A stretch of 64,000 nucleotides of DNA from Cribrihabitans_A neustonicus (GTDB lineage: Bacteria > Pseudomonadota > Alphaproteobacteria > Rhodobacterales > Rhodobacteraceae), in assembly GCF_048820895.1 (NCBI RefSeq), contig NZ_JBMERQ010000010.1:1-64000 (forward strand), in the 5' to 3' direction. Below the pieces are notes generated by a model that saw only the letters and a list, made by a program, of their open reading frames with translations, ran no database searches and had not been told where the DNA came from. Below, piece after piece: positions 34,618-43,338 of the stretch. Made by a program: the position numbers and the translations under genes. Each line of letters opens with the position of its first letter. Position 1 is the stretch's first letter.

Positions 34618-35241
34618 TTATCCAATACCGTGAAGCTGAAGCAACTGCCGCATGCGGGTCCTCGCCAGCTCCGGGTCGCAAAGCTGCCCGGCGCGGCCGG
34701 CGACGCGGAAGACCTCGGCGTAGTGAGTGATCTCCCGCGCGGACTGGAAGCCTGCAGGCATGATGAAGTGGCTCTGCCATCCGTTGAGCCAGGCGAGGAA
34801 GGCGATGCCCGCCTTGCAGAACTGCGTCGGCGCCTTGAAGATCCCGCGCGCGAGCGGCACGGCCGGCTCCAGCAGGGCGTGGAAGGTGGCGCTGTCGCCT
34901 TCGCCAGCGCGTCCAGCGCCTGCGCGGCGGCGGGTGCAATGGCGGCATTGATGCCAGCAGCGCGTGCGAGTAATGGCTGCCGTCGCCCTCGATCAGCGGG
35001 GCGTAGTTGAAATCGTCTCCGGTATAAAGCCGCAAGCCCTCGGGCAGGCGCGCCCGGAAGGCCTCCTCGCGGCTTTGCTCCAGCAGCGGGACCTTGATGC
35101 CGTCGATCTTGGCCGCATGGGTTTCGAGCATCGGCAGCACGCTGTCCGCTGCCGCGTCGAGATCCGCCCCCCGTAGCCGGTCAGCGCCGGGTCGAATATG
35201 CCGCCGGGCCAATGCAGGATCACCGGGCCGAAGGCCTGCGG
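34618..35241 (-). pseudogene. DUF993 (dihydrodipicolinate synthase-like) protein, 3' half, frameshifted
   Basis: Segments in different frames match the C-terminal part of DUF993 proteins: GPVILHWPGGIFDPALTGYG, then ADLDAAADSVLPMLETHAAK with GLRLYTGDDFNYAPLIEGDG, then GIFKAPTQFCKAGIAFLAWL to the stop at 34618. Three single-base losses explain the shifts: near 35176 (TAC-GGGGGG, a T lost), near 34958 (CTGCTGG-CATC) and near 34903 (GCG-AAGGC). The 5' half is missing and the fragment is fused to a CoA-transferase fragment at about 35242, suggesting a deletion across two genes. Confidence 0.78.
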
Positions 35242-35642
35242 GACCTTGGACAGCTCGTGCGGGCGGCGCGCGGCCACGTCGCGGTGCATGTCAAACAGGA
35301 TGCCCGAGGGCATGTTAAAGACCGCTGCGTGGTTCCCGGTGACCATATTTCAAACCTCCGGCATTTCTAGCGAGGCCGGTCCGGAGGGGTAGCTGCCCGC
35401 GAGAATGCCCCTCAGCAATCCGCCGTTGACGATGTGGCCGATGCCCTTGATGCCGTACATGTCGCCGGCCGCGATAGGATGCAGCATGGTCAGCCCCGCG
35501 GATGGCCAGTGGCGTCAAAGCGTTCTCCCAGCGCCTTCAGCATCAGGTTCGGGCAGCCCAGGCCCGAGGAGGACGAGACGGTCACGACCTGCCCGTCTTC
35601 GATGCGGGCCGCCGCCTCCGCGGAAGGGACAACCTTGCTCAT
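35242..35642 (-). pseudogene. CoA-transferase family I remnant (acyl-CoA:acetate/3-ketoacid type)
   Basis: From ATG 35642 the minus strand reads MSKVVPSAEAAARIEDGQVV with SSSSGLGCPNLMLKALGERF, then shifts frame (one base lost near 35493) to LTMLHPIAAGDMYGIKGIGH, and after MPEV has TGA where TGG is expected (35350-35352) before NMVTGNHAAVFNMPSGILFD and MHRDVAARRP. After about 35242 it runs into the DUF993 fragment. Most of a roughly 500-residue enzyme is gone. Confidence 0.78.
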
Positions 35643-35646
35643 CGCC

Positions 35647-36648
35647 TTACACCCCGTGGTAGTCGACTGTGACGGCGCGGCCGCGGACCGCTGCCTTCTT
35701 CACCGCCTCGGCAACGGCGAGCGACTTCACCCCGTCCACCGCGGTGGCGGAAGGCGCGCCTTTGCCGTTCAGCGTATCGGCAAATAGCCCCAGCGCGCGG
35801 TCGCAGAGACCGTGGGTCTCGAAGATGACCTCGCGGGAGCCGGATGCGATGATCAGGGTAATCTCACCCCGCGCCCGCTGGGTCATCACGTTGCGGGAGA
35901 TCAGGCTCCCCTTGGAGCCATGCACTTCGAAACCGGAGGGAGAATACGGGTGGGTGAAGCTTTCATGCGTCATCACCTGCACGCCGGAGGGCATCCGCCA
36001 GACCGGCATGGCGCCGTCCTCCGCGCCCTGCGGCAGGCTGCCGTGGGATTCCAGCGCCATCACCTCTTGCGGGTCCTCCTCAAAGTGGAAGCGGACGGTG
36101 TCGGCATCATGCACCACGATGTCAGGGATCACCCCGCCGCCGGCCGCCGGATCGTTCAGCCGCTAGCCGCGGAGGTGCTCTGGCAGCAGGACGGCGTGAA
36201 AGTTGCGGACGCTCAGCACCTCGCCGAGTTCACCGCCCTGGATCAGCTTCTTCATTTCCAGATACGAGCCCGCAATGCGCAGGTGGTGGTTGGTGGCGAG
36301 CACAACGCCCGCTTCCTGCGCGGCACCCACTATCGAGGCCGCGTCCGCAGCGCTCATCGCCAGTGGCTTGTCGCATATCACGTGCTTGCCCTCCGCAATC
36401 GCCGCCATTGCTTGCGGCAGATGCTTTTCGACAGTGGTTGAAATGCAGACGGTGCCGACGCCCCTGTCCGCCAGCATCTCGTGGAGCGAGGTGGTGGAAC
36501 CGGCGATCCCGTGCTCCCTTGCGAAGGCCGCGCCACGCTCCGCGTTCGAGCTGAGCACGGATTTTACCTCATGGCCATCCTGGGGACGGATCGCGCCGGT
36601 CATATGCTCCGCAGCAATGGTGCTCGCGCCGATCAATCCCCAGTGCAT
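35647..36648 (-). pseudogene. Gfo/Idh/MocA-family oxidoreductase with in-frame amber stop
   Basis: Two adjacent same-frame segments. The first starts at ATG 36648 with the Rossmann motif MHWGLIGASTIAAEHM and GKHVICDKPLAMS and ends at TAG 36163-36165. Reading continues in the same frame RLNDPAAGGGVIPDIVVHDA to the stop at 35647. TAG most likely replaces a tryptophan codon (TGG), giving a 333-residue protein of normal length. Only one substitution separates it from an intact gene, so decay is recent or suppression possible. It lies 4 bp upstream of the CoA-transferase remnant. Confidence 0.82.
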
Positions 36649-37352
36649 GGCTCGTCCCCACAAATTGGAACGTTCCACATGCTGAGCCGCCTTAGGGTTA
36701 TCCAGGCCGGAAAGCTTTTGCTGGTTAGCAGCTAGGCAAGCAGCCGCAGAGCCCTGGCAGAACAGCGACGGCTTCGGCTCACCAGCGTTATGTTAGGGAG
36801 AATAAAATATAGGTGCGGGGCCGAGCATAGAGGCCGGCGGTGTCCTCGGTCGACGAGCCCGCCCTCCCCGCGAACAGCATGGTGACAAAGACGTTCACCT
36901 GCGCGATGCAACCTCGGTTTTGGCCGACGCGGGCATCGGCATAACGGATCACCCGCTCTGTGACGCCCGCGCGAGCAGGAAGAGGGCACCGTCGGCAACA
37001 TGAAACTGCCCAGCGAATTGCAGATCCGCTGGGCCAGCAAGATTTCCGCCAGCCGCAGCTCAGGCTTAGCCGGAAATGCAACTCCTCGAAGGCACCCCAG
37101 TTGCTACCGGTCATCACCAGTCAGACAAGTGGGCCGCGGTCGATCTCATCAGCCGGCATCAAGGGCGGGATTTCCGGTATGTAGCGGGAGGCTGGCTGGT
37201 AGAAGACCAGCGTCAGCCGTGGCAGCCTATGGCGATTTCTGCGACACGCTGCAGCTCGACCTTTTGGATAAGCTGGGCGGCAAATTGCGGCGGGCTGAAT
37301 CGGGTGCCCGGGAGGTTGGGTTGATGAGATGGCCTGTGTGTCTTCCGAAAAC
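36649..37352. other. Unassigned 0.7-kb stretch between decayed operon and repABC locus
   Basis: No open frame here has a recognisable family. Both strands contain short coding-like pieces, for example a minus-strand frame near 36790-37117, but all are interrupted. It may hold further remnants. It ends at the first parS-like palindrome. Confidence 0.4.
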
Positions 37353-37368
37353 GTTCACAGCTGTGAAC
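37353..37368. other. parS-like centromere site 1
   Basis: Perfect 16-bp palindrome GTTCACAGCTGTGAAC, matching the repABC parS consensus GTTnnnnGCnnnnAAC. It lies about 125 bp downstream of the repC stop. Expected RepB (ParB-like) binding site for plasmid partition. Confidence 0.8.
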
Positions 37369-37476
37369 TGCCGGGTTCTGCCGTCTGACCGCGAAGCATA
37401 CGGTTCGAATTTGCTCTCCAGCCACCGCTTATTGATACGCTCTAAAAAGCAGGCAGGCGGCGGAGGGCGCTGGCAA

Positions 37477-37492
37477 GTTCACAGCTGTGAAC
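37477..37492. other. parS-like centromere site 2
   Basis: Second identical copy of GTTCACAGCTGTGAAC, two bases beyond the repC stop codon (37495). The spacing to site 1 is 124 bp. Two exact copies of a 16-bp palindrome next to repABC make chance very unlikely. Confidence 0.82.
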
Positions 37493-37494
37493 AC

Positions 37495-38730
37495 TCAGGC
37501 CGCAGCCTGGCGGGCGAGCGCCATGACCATCGGCCCGATGGAAAACTGCCCGGACCTCGCCTTGGCGCTGAGATGCCGGAGATAACCGCCCGGGGAGCGG
37601 ATTTCTCCGAAGCGTTCCAGCATTGCCGCGATCACCACCGCAGCGTCTGTGGCCCCGAGGCTGGACCTGGCTTCTTCCCACACGCTTGCAGAAATGCCCA
37701 TCATCGGCCGGACGGTCTCGGCGGCCTGCATGAGGTCCTGCCAGTGACGGATCGCACCATTTGTGTAGGTGCCGATTTCCCGGCAGGCGGATACGATCAG
37801 GCGGAGCGGCAGGTTTGCTCCGTCAGATCTGGGGGAAGACGTTTCGTGGTTCTGTGGCATTTTGCTTCTGGATTTCTCAGCATAATCGCTTGGGTCTTTT
37901 TCTTCCATGACGCCAGCGTTCGAAGGCTGAACAACCTGTTCAGATTCAAAAGAGTCTTTCTTTGAATTCTGATAGTGGTGCTCAATTTGAGCGCCATTGG
38001 TGCCCGGATCTTCTGTTTGTTGCGGTGCGAGCAGGGTCTCTACTTCTGCCAGCGCAGCGGCAAGATGTGCCTCGGTCTGCTCCAGATCGGCGAGAGTGAG
38101 CTTGCGGCGGAGGCTGCGGGCGGTGAGCTCGGCGAGATCGCGGTACTGGTCCCAGACCGCAAGATCGGGGCGTTCCGCGGCACCGCAGAGGGCGAGGTTC
38201 AGGACATCGCGGCGCATCAGGCTGACGGTTTCCCGCAGCTCCCGGATGCGGGCGGCCTCGGCACGCTGCGCGCTGGCTGCGGCGGAGAACTCGGCAAAAC
38301 GCCGGGCGAGAGGGGAGAGGTCGAAGCCATAGGCCGTGCGTTCGCCCTGGCTGCGGCGCACGTAGCGTTTGCCGTTGGGGCTGTCGCGGCGGATCAGGAT
38401 ACCTGCCTCAACCAGCTTGGCCATGTGGCGGCGCATGGTGGAGCAGGGCATGCCGTTCAGCCGCTCGCAGATTGCCTTGTTGGAGGGATGCACCACCGGG
38501 CTACCGGGCTGCGGGCCGATCTCCTTGCGGGGAAAAAAGCTGATCAGCGCTTGCAGCACCGAGAGATCGCGGTCGCTGAGGCCGTAGGTCTTGCGCGCGG
38601 CAGCCAGTTCGCTCAGCGCGTCCCATTTGCTGACGGCGCTGGCCATAGCGGAGTGTTCGGCGGCGGCCTGCTGGTGCAGCAAGGCAGCATCCACCGTTCG
38701 CCCGAAAGGCGTGAGGGGCATGTATCCCAT
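37495..38730 (-). CDS. repC: Replication initiator RepC
   Basis: 411 residues, typical RepC length. The N-terminal winged-helix initiator domain is visible (YGLSDRDLSVLQALISFFP, SNKAICERLNGMPCSTMRRH with LVEAGILIRRDSPNGKRYVRR), then a variable linker and the conserved C-terminal part (LRLIVSACREIGTYTNGAI, then GGYLRHLSAKARSGQFSIGP). In repABC replicons the origin lies inside repC. Transcribed from repA through repB, with a 172-bp spacer carrying the antisense RNA. Confidence 0.95.
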   Translation of the reverse strand: MGYMPLTPFGRTVDAALLHQQAAAEHSAMASAVSKWDALSELAAARKTYGLSDRDLSVLQALISFFPRKEIGPQPGSPVVHPSNKAICERLNGMPCSTMRRHMAKLVEAGILIRRDSPNGKRYVRRSQGERTAYGFDLSPLARRFAEFSAAASAQRAEAARIRELRETVSLMRRDVLNLALCGAAERPDLAVWDQYRDLAELTARSLRRKLTLADLEQTEAHLAAALAEVETLLAPQQTEDPGTNGAQIEHHYQNSKKDSFESEQVVQPSNAGVMEEKDPSDYAEKSRSKMPQNHETSSPRSDGANLPLRLIVSACREIGTYTNGAIRHWQDLMQAAETVRPMMGISASVWEEARSSLGATDAAVVIAAMLERFGEIRSPGGYLRHLSAKARSGQFSIGPMVMALARQAAA

Positions 38731-38748
38731 GTCATCTTCACGAAAGAC

Positions 38749-38804
38749 AAAAAAAGAGCGGCCCGCGAATCGCTTTCGACTTGCGGATGGAGGCTCCGGC
38801 CACT
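38749..38804 (-). promoter_or_regulatory. repC leader hairpin (S-element / terminator-like)
   Basis: On the repC mRNA strand, AGTGGCC...GGCCGCT and the inner stem CCGC-AA-GTCG / CGAT-TC-GCGG with an AAAG loop are followed directly by a run of seven T. This is the expected position of the S-element, which forms when antisense RNA binds and stops transcription before repC. Confidence 0.6.
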
Positions 38805-38814
38805 AACTTGAAGG

Positions 38815-38868
38815 TGCTAGAAACAAGTTGGTCTCGTGGAGCTTCGGTTTTGCGGGGCCTTCTTTTTT
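38815..38868 (+). ncRNA. Putative antisense incompatibility RNA (ctRNA) of the repABC operon
   Basis: In the repB-repC gap, opposite to the rep mRNA. Promoter candidate TTGCGG (38781-38786), 17 bp, TAACTT (38804-38809). Terminator candidate GGTCTCG / CGGGGCC (38830-38836, 38853-38859) followed by TTCTTTTTT. This gives an RNA of about 54 nt, close to known repABC ctRNAs, which inhibit repC expression. The 5' end is an estimate. Confidence 0.55.
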
Positions 38869-38902
38869 GCCTGCTCTGTGCCTCCTAAGTTATTGTTATC
38901 TA

Positions 38903-39922
38903 TTAACCTTCGCCGCGCGACTGCCAGCGCGCGTGAAGCTCTTCTATCAGTGTCTGGGCCTCGGCCTCGAGCCAGTCGGCAAATTCGCCGCCGGGCAGCT
39001 CCAGGCTCACGCCCTTGGCGGTGCGGCGCAGAGTGGCGCTGCGGCGGCCATCGACGGTGAGCGGCTGGGCCTGCGTGCGGGGTTTGGGCGCCGGTTTGCC
39101 GTTCAGCGGGGCAGGGGAGGGGACCGCGGCTTTGAACACCGCCTCGAAAGCCAGCACGGAAGGGTCCGCGGGCGCGGCCGCGGACCCTTCCGTCACCGCT
39201 TCGACGGCGAATTTGGTGTACTCCTGCTCCGCAATGCGGATCAGCGCCGCACGGTCCGCGCCGGTCTCGTCGATGGCCTTGGCCAGCGCGTCCCAGCGCG
39301 GGCGGCCAATGCCCTGGGCCGGGCCGATGGCGCGGATCAGATCGGGGCCGATGGCCTCAGCAATGGCGATGGCCATGGAAACGGAAGACTTGGTGACGGT
39401 GAGAACCTCGGCGACCTGGGACTGGTTGCCAAAGCCGTTTTCCACCAGCTCCTGCGCGAACAGCGCCTTTTCGATGAAGCTGAGGTCGCGGCGGGCCATG
39501 TTCTCGGATATCTGGGCGCGCACGGCGGCGTCTTCGTCCAGGTTCGCGACCAGCGCCCGCACCTTGGCGACCTTGTCGGAGGAGCGGATCGCCTCCAGAC
39601 GGCGGCGGCCGTAGACCAGCAGGTAGCGGTCGGGCTCGGACGGATGGCGGCGGACCAAAATGGGTACGGTCTGGCCGTTGGCCTCGATCGCGTCACGCAG
39701 ATCGGCCACATCGGCTGGGTCGAGCCGGTCGTGAATCCTTGTGTCCTCGATCTGATGCGGTTCCAGGTCCCAGACCCGGTGCGAATCCACCGCATCGCGG
39801 GCCGAGCGCAGGGCGCGGTTGCTGGACATCATCGAAGCCGCCGGGGCAGGGGAGGCGGCCACCGGCGCGCCGGCCGCGGCCAGGCTGTCGAGCATCGACA
39901 GGCGGGATTTCTTGCTGGTCAT
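38903..39922 (-). CDS. repB: Partition protein RepB (ParB-like)
   Basis: 339 residues. The ParB N-terminal box is visible as TVPILVRRHPSEPDRYLLVY followed by GRRRLEAI, the second box as ENMARRDLSFIEKALFAQEL, and the helix-turn-helix as NQSQVAEVLTVTKSSVSMAI. It binds parS (two perfect sites beyond repC). Its ATG overlaps the repA stop by 4 bp. Confidence 0.95.
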   Translation of the reverse strand: MTSKKSRLSMLDSLAAAGAPVAASPAPAASMMSSNRALRSARDAVDSHRVWDLEPHQIEDTRIHDRLDPADVADLRDAIEANGQTVPILVRRHPSEPDRYLLVYGRRRLEAIRSSDKVAKVRALVANLDEDAAVRAQISENMARRDLSFIEKALFAQELVENGFGNQSQVAEVLTVTKSSVSMAIAIAEAIGPDLIRAIGPAQGIGRPRWDALAKAIDETGADRAALIRIAEQEYTKFAVEAVTEGSAAAPADPSVLAFEAVFKAAVPSPAPLNGKPAPKPRTQAQPLTVDGRRSATLRRTAKGVSLELPGGEFADWLEAEAQTLIEELHARWQSRGEG

Positions 39923-41106
39923 GTGCGCCCCCAGGTTTCCTGAATGAGCTGGCTGATTTCGTCGTTGACCGCGTTCAGGCTTTCGACCGCGCGGTCGTAG
40001 GTGGAGCGGGTGAAAGCGCTGCGTTCGACCTCGTAGAGGGTCTGTTTCGTCAGGCCCGCATCGGAAATGGCGGTGGATTTCAGCATCGGCGCGTTCAGCA
40101 CCTTGTCGCCGTACATGGTGCGCAGGAAGGCAACGATGCGGTTCTGCGGCGCGTCGGACGGCTCGTAGCGGGTGAGCAGGTAGCGCATCCAGTCATGGCT
40201 CATGTCGGCGCCGGACTGGGCGATCACGTCCATCAGGTCGGCGGTCATGCGCAGGAACTGCGACATCGACATCACGTCGAGCATTTCCGGATGGATCGTG
40301 ACCAGCACGCCGGTGGCGGCCGACAGCGCCGACATGGTGAGGAAGCCCAGCTGCGGCGGGCAGTCGATCACCACCACATCATAGTCGGAATCGACCTGTG
40401 TCAGAGCCTCTTTCACACGGAAGAAGAACAGTCCGGCGCTGCCCTGGGCGAGGGCTCGGGGGGTGTCGTGCTCGAACTCCATCAGCTCGAGGTTGCCGGG
40501 GATGAGGTCGAGATTCGGGATATAGGTCTTGCGGATTACCGACTGGATCGGGGCAGGGTCCTCGTAACGGATGGCATCGTAGAGCGTGCCGCCGTCTTTG
40601 AGGTCGAACTCCGGTTGGACGCCGTGCAGCGCGGTAAGCGACGCCTGCGGGTCCAGGTCGATGGCGAGCACCCGGTAGCCCTTGAGCGCGAGCCGCTGCG
40701 CCAGATGCGCGGAGGTGGTGGTCTTGCCGGATCCGCCCTTGAAGTTCATCACCCCGATGATCTGCATGTGGTCGCCGCCGCGCCGCCCGGGCAGGTAGTC
40801 GCCGGGCTTGCGGGCGGTCTTCTCCAGGAGTTCGCGCAGCTGCTGGATGTCCTCGGCGGAGTACTGGCGGCGGTTGCCGGCGGTCAGTTCGGGCGAGGGG
40901 CCCTTGCCGTCCAGATGCAGCTTGCGCAGGTAGGAATCATTGACCCCGAGCAGGGCCGCGGCCTCGCCCGAGGTGAACTTGCGCATGGTTTTGGATGCGT
41001 TCGGCGGAAACAGGCTTTCGCGCTGCGCATGCAGCTGGGCGGCGATCCATTCGGAATGCTGACGAATGACCGCGTTGAGGTCTTCCGGGGTATATGTATG
41101 ATCCAT
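39919..41106 (-). CDS. repA: Partition ATPase RepA (ParA-like)
   Basis: About 395 residues. An N-terminal HTH/MerR-like domain (FTSGEAAALLGVNDSYLRKL) precedes the deviant Walker A ATPase domain (GVMNFKGGSGKTTTSAHLAQ near residue 115, VLAIDLDPQASLTALHG, and VVVIDCPPQLGFLTMSAL). It drives segregation and autorepresses the operon. Start at 41106 (MDHTYTPEDL) is preferred over 41145 because it gives the usual family N terminus, but the upstream ATG cannot be excluded. Confidence 0.95.
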   Translation of the reverse strand: MDHTYTPEDLNAVIRQHSEWIAAQLHAQRESLFPPNASKTMRKFTSGEAAALLGVNDSYLRKLHLDGKGPSPELTAGNRRQYSAEDIQQLRELLEKTARKPGDYLPGRRGGDHMQIIGVMNFKGGSGKTTTSAHLAQRLALKGYRVLAIDLDPQASLTALHGVQPEFDLKDGGTLYDAIRYEDPAPIQSVIRKTYIPNLDLIPGNLELMEFEHDTPRALAQGSAGLFFFRVKEALTQVDSDYDVVVIDCPPQLGFLTMSALSAATGVLVTIHPEMLDVMSMSQFLRMTADLMDVIAQSGADMSHDWMRYLLTRYEPSDAPQNRIVAFLRTMYGDKVLNAPMLKSTAISDAGLTKQTLYEVERSAFTRSTYDRAVESLNAVNDEISQLIQETWGRT

Positions 41107-41279
41107 CTGCCCTGTGTGCCTGCCTTCTGCGCCGCTCTGCCTCATGCTCCGCGGACGGGTCCGGGGCCGGCTCTGTGCGGATGCAGCTGACCGTGTTTTC
41201 TGCCCGGACCGTGTTCACGGAATTTGGCGTTTGCCGCCTTGTTTCCGTGACTATTGGCTAATGAGCGGGATTCGTGCAA

Positions 41280-41441
41280 GTGTTTTCTATAGTTGGCCGG
41301 GAAGGGCCTGATTTTCGCTGGTTCGCGAGACTCGGAATTGATGACCAGGTCTGGGAACCAGCGGTCTTTACCAAGATCCGGGACTGGCTTCTGGCCGCCG
41401 GCATACCGCATGGAACCTGGCCGGACATTCCACCCCGCTGA
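41280..41441 (+). mobile_element. IS5-like transposase fragment
   Basis: A 53-codon open stretch contains FRWFARLGIDDQVWEPAVFT followed by KIRDWLLAAGIP. This resembles the conserved N-terminal region of IS5/IS1182-type transposases (typically RWFVGL-D--VWD-TVFTKNRDRLL). No catalytic DDE part follows. The fragment sits directly upstream of the repA promoter region. Confidence 0.6.
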
Positions 41442-41461
41442 GCCGCCGCGGGCTGACTCCG

Positions 41462-41689
41462 GTGTTCGAGATTCCCGGGCCGGTGACGGCGATGGCCTAT
41501 GCGCTGCTGACCGCCTGGAACACCGGGCATGTAACCAACGGGTTTTCCCTGTTGCTGATGCCGGCGCTGCTGTTTGCGGGCTGGGCCGTGATCGACCGCC
41601 GCTGGTCCTTTCTATATCTCCTCAGTGGTGATCAGGCGGATCCGCTGAGGGCGGAAGAGGGGCCGGGGCAGCCCGGCCAGCAGGCATAG
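41462..41689 (+). CDS. Small putative membrane protein, unassigned
   Basis: 75 codons from a GTG, with one convincing hydrophobic segment (GFSLLLMPALLFAGWAVI) and a charged C-terminal tail. I do not recognise the family. No clear ribosome site is visible. It may be a real small gene, or a remnant of a larger membrane protein, as it lies between two other remnants. Confidence 0.3.
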   Translation: MFEIPGPVTAMAYALLTAWNTGHVTNGFSLLLMPALLFAGWAVIDRRWSFLYLLSGDQADPLRAEEGPGQPGQQA

Positions 41690-41709
41690 GCGCGGTAGCC
41701 GGTGTCCAC

Positions 41710-41740
41710 GGGTGCATGCCGCGGACGTCGGCATGCACCC
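41710..41740. repeat. Perfect 11-bp inverted repeat
   Basis: GGGTGCATGCC, 9-base spacer, GGCATGCACCC. It lies between the small ORF and the oxidoreductase remnant. There is no T-run on either side. It could be a stem after the decayed gene, or an element end. Confidence 0.5.
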
Positions 41741-41795
41741 TGCAGTTCCCGGTGCACTGGATGGGTGTGCCGTGGCCGTTCAAGAATTCTTCTTT

Positions 41796-41918
41796 TCACT
41801 GCGGCCACGAGGAACGGCTACAAGCCGGCCTCTTGTCATCCCCGAAACTGGCCAGCTTGACCGCAGCGGAACAGCCCGCTTGGCCGGCCCCGGCGATGAT
41901 GACTCCGTGATCGCTCAT
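41796..41918 (-). pseudogene. FAD-dependent ferredoxin reductase remnant (N terminus only)
   Basis: From ATG 41918, which overlaps the aminotransferase stop by 4 bp, the minus strand reads MSDHGVIIAGAGQAGCSAAV then KLASFGDD, a clear Rossmann FAD start of a ferredoxin/rubredoxin reductase. The match ends after about 28 residues and a stop follows at 41796. A complete protein would be about 400 residues. It was probably the electron-transfer partner of the Rieske oxygenase. Confidence 0.72.
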
Positions 41919-43309
41919 GTGATGTGTCCTTTGGCTTGGGAGCGCGCTCGGCAGTATTCCCGGTCGGCGATGTCCAGGGTCCGGTCGAGGATGCCAAGAC
42001 CGGTCATCAGGTCCTCCTCGCTGATGTTCAGCGGCGGGGTCAGGCGGATGACGTTGGAGAAGAACGACAGGTACAGGCCCGCATCCATCGCAAAACCCAT
42101 CATCTCGGTCATCGGTCCGGCATCCGGGCCCTTGGCGGCAAACGGCACGAGCGGCTCGCGGGTCTCGCGGTTCTTCACCAGTTCGATGCCGTTGAACATG
42201 CCCTTGCCGCGGATATCCCCGATCGAGGGGTGTTTCTCGGCCAGCCTGTGCAGCTCCGCTCGCATCTTCTCACCCATCGCGGTGGCGTGGGCGAGGGTGC
42301 CTTCCTCCTGCATCGCGCGGATCGCGGCGACGCCGGAGGCACAGGCGAGCGGGTGGCCCGCATAGGTGAGCCCACCGGGCAGCGGGGTGCTGCGCAGCCA
42401 GTCGTGCAGTTCGGTGCTGACAGACATGGTGCCAAGCGGCACGTAGCCGGAATTGATGCCCTTGGCCGCGGTGATGATATCCGGCTGCACATCCCAGTGA
42501 TCGACGGCAAACCATTTTCCGGTGCGGCCGAACCCGGCCATCACCTCGTCTGCGATCAGCAGGATGCCGTATTTTTCGCAGGTTGCCTTGATCGATTGCA
42601 GATAGCCGTCCGGCGGTACGATGATGCCGTTGGTACCGACGATGGGTTCCAGGATCACCGCCGCCACGGTGTTCGGGTTCTCATACATGAGAAGTTCTTC
42701 CAGGTGCGGCCCGCCCTGGGCGACCGGGCAGTTGGCCGGGTCGCGGTGGCCGGTCGGCAGGCGGTAGACATAGGGGTCCAGCATCCGCACCACGCCGGGC
42801 ATGTCGGCGCGGGTCAGGTGGTGACGCGGATCGCCGGTCAGCGACAGCGTGCCGCCGGTGGCGCCGTGGTAACTGCGATAGCGGGCAATGATCTTGCTCC
42901 GCCCGGTGTAGTGCCGGGCCAGTCGGATCGCGGTCTCATTGGCCGCCGAACCGCCGGTGGTAAAAAACGTCGAGGAGATATTGGCGGGCGTGATCTCGTT
43001 CATCAGCGCCGCCAGCTCCGAGCGCACGTCCGAGCCCATCGCCGGGCCGATGTAGCACAGCCTATCCGCCTGATCCTTGATCGCCTGTACGATCTTGGGG
43101 TGCTGGTGGCCGAGGTTGGCATTGACCAGCTGTGATTGGAAATCGAGATAGCGCTTGCCGTCGCTGTCCCAGAACCACGAGCCACTGGCGCCGGTGATCA
43201 CCCGCGGTTTGTCCCCTTGTTTCGACCAACTTTGCAGATAGTGGCTGGCGTGCATCTCTTGCACCCAGGCGGGATCATGGGAAGGGTAGGCGTTCGAGAA
43301 GTCGTCCAT
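41915..43309 (-). CDS. Class III aminotransferase, PLP-dependent
   Basis: 464 residues. The family pattern is visible as TFFTTGGSAANETAIRLARH near residue 115, the PLP-aspartate segment LLIADEVMAGFGRTGKWFAV near residue 255, and the lysine segment DIITAAKGINSGYVPLGTMS near residue 286. It resembles omega-amino-acid:pyruvate (taurine-pyruvate type) aminotransferases. It follows the enolase-superfamily gene by 29 bp in a minus-strand set with the dimethylglycine-dehydrogenase-like gene. Exact amine donor unknown. Confidence 0.9.
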   Translation of the reverse strand: MDDFSNAYPSHDPAWVQEMHASHYLQSWSKQGDKPRVITGASGSWFWDSDGKRYLDFQSQLVNANLGHQHPKIVQAIKDQADRLCYIGPAMGSDVRSELAALMNEITPANISSTFFTTGGSAANETAIRLARHYTGRSKIIARYRSYHGATGGTLSLTGDPRHHLTRADMPGVVRMLDPYVYRLPTGHRDPANCPVAQGGPHLEELLMYENPNTVAAVILEPIVGTNGIIVPPDGYLQSIKATCEKYGILLIADEVMAGFGRTGKWFAVDHWDVQPDIITAAKGINSGYVPLGTMSVSTELHDWLRSTPLPGGLTYAGHPLACASGVAAIRAMQEEGTLAHATAMGEKMRAELHRLAEKHPSIGDIRGKGMFNGIELVKNRETREPLVPFAAKGPDAGPMTEMMGFAMDAGLYLSFFSNVIRLTPPLNISEEDLMTGLGILDRTLDIADREYCRARSQAKGHIT

Positions 43310-43338
43310 GGGTCTTGCCTTTGGTTTTACTGCTGTGG

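Noticed and set aside
36790..37117. Minus-strand frame of 109 codons between the decayed operon and parS
   Set aside because: No ribosome site, no recognisable domain, cysteine/arginine-rich composition typical of shadow frames.
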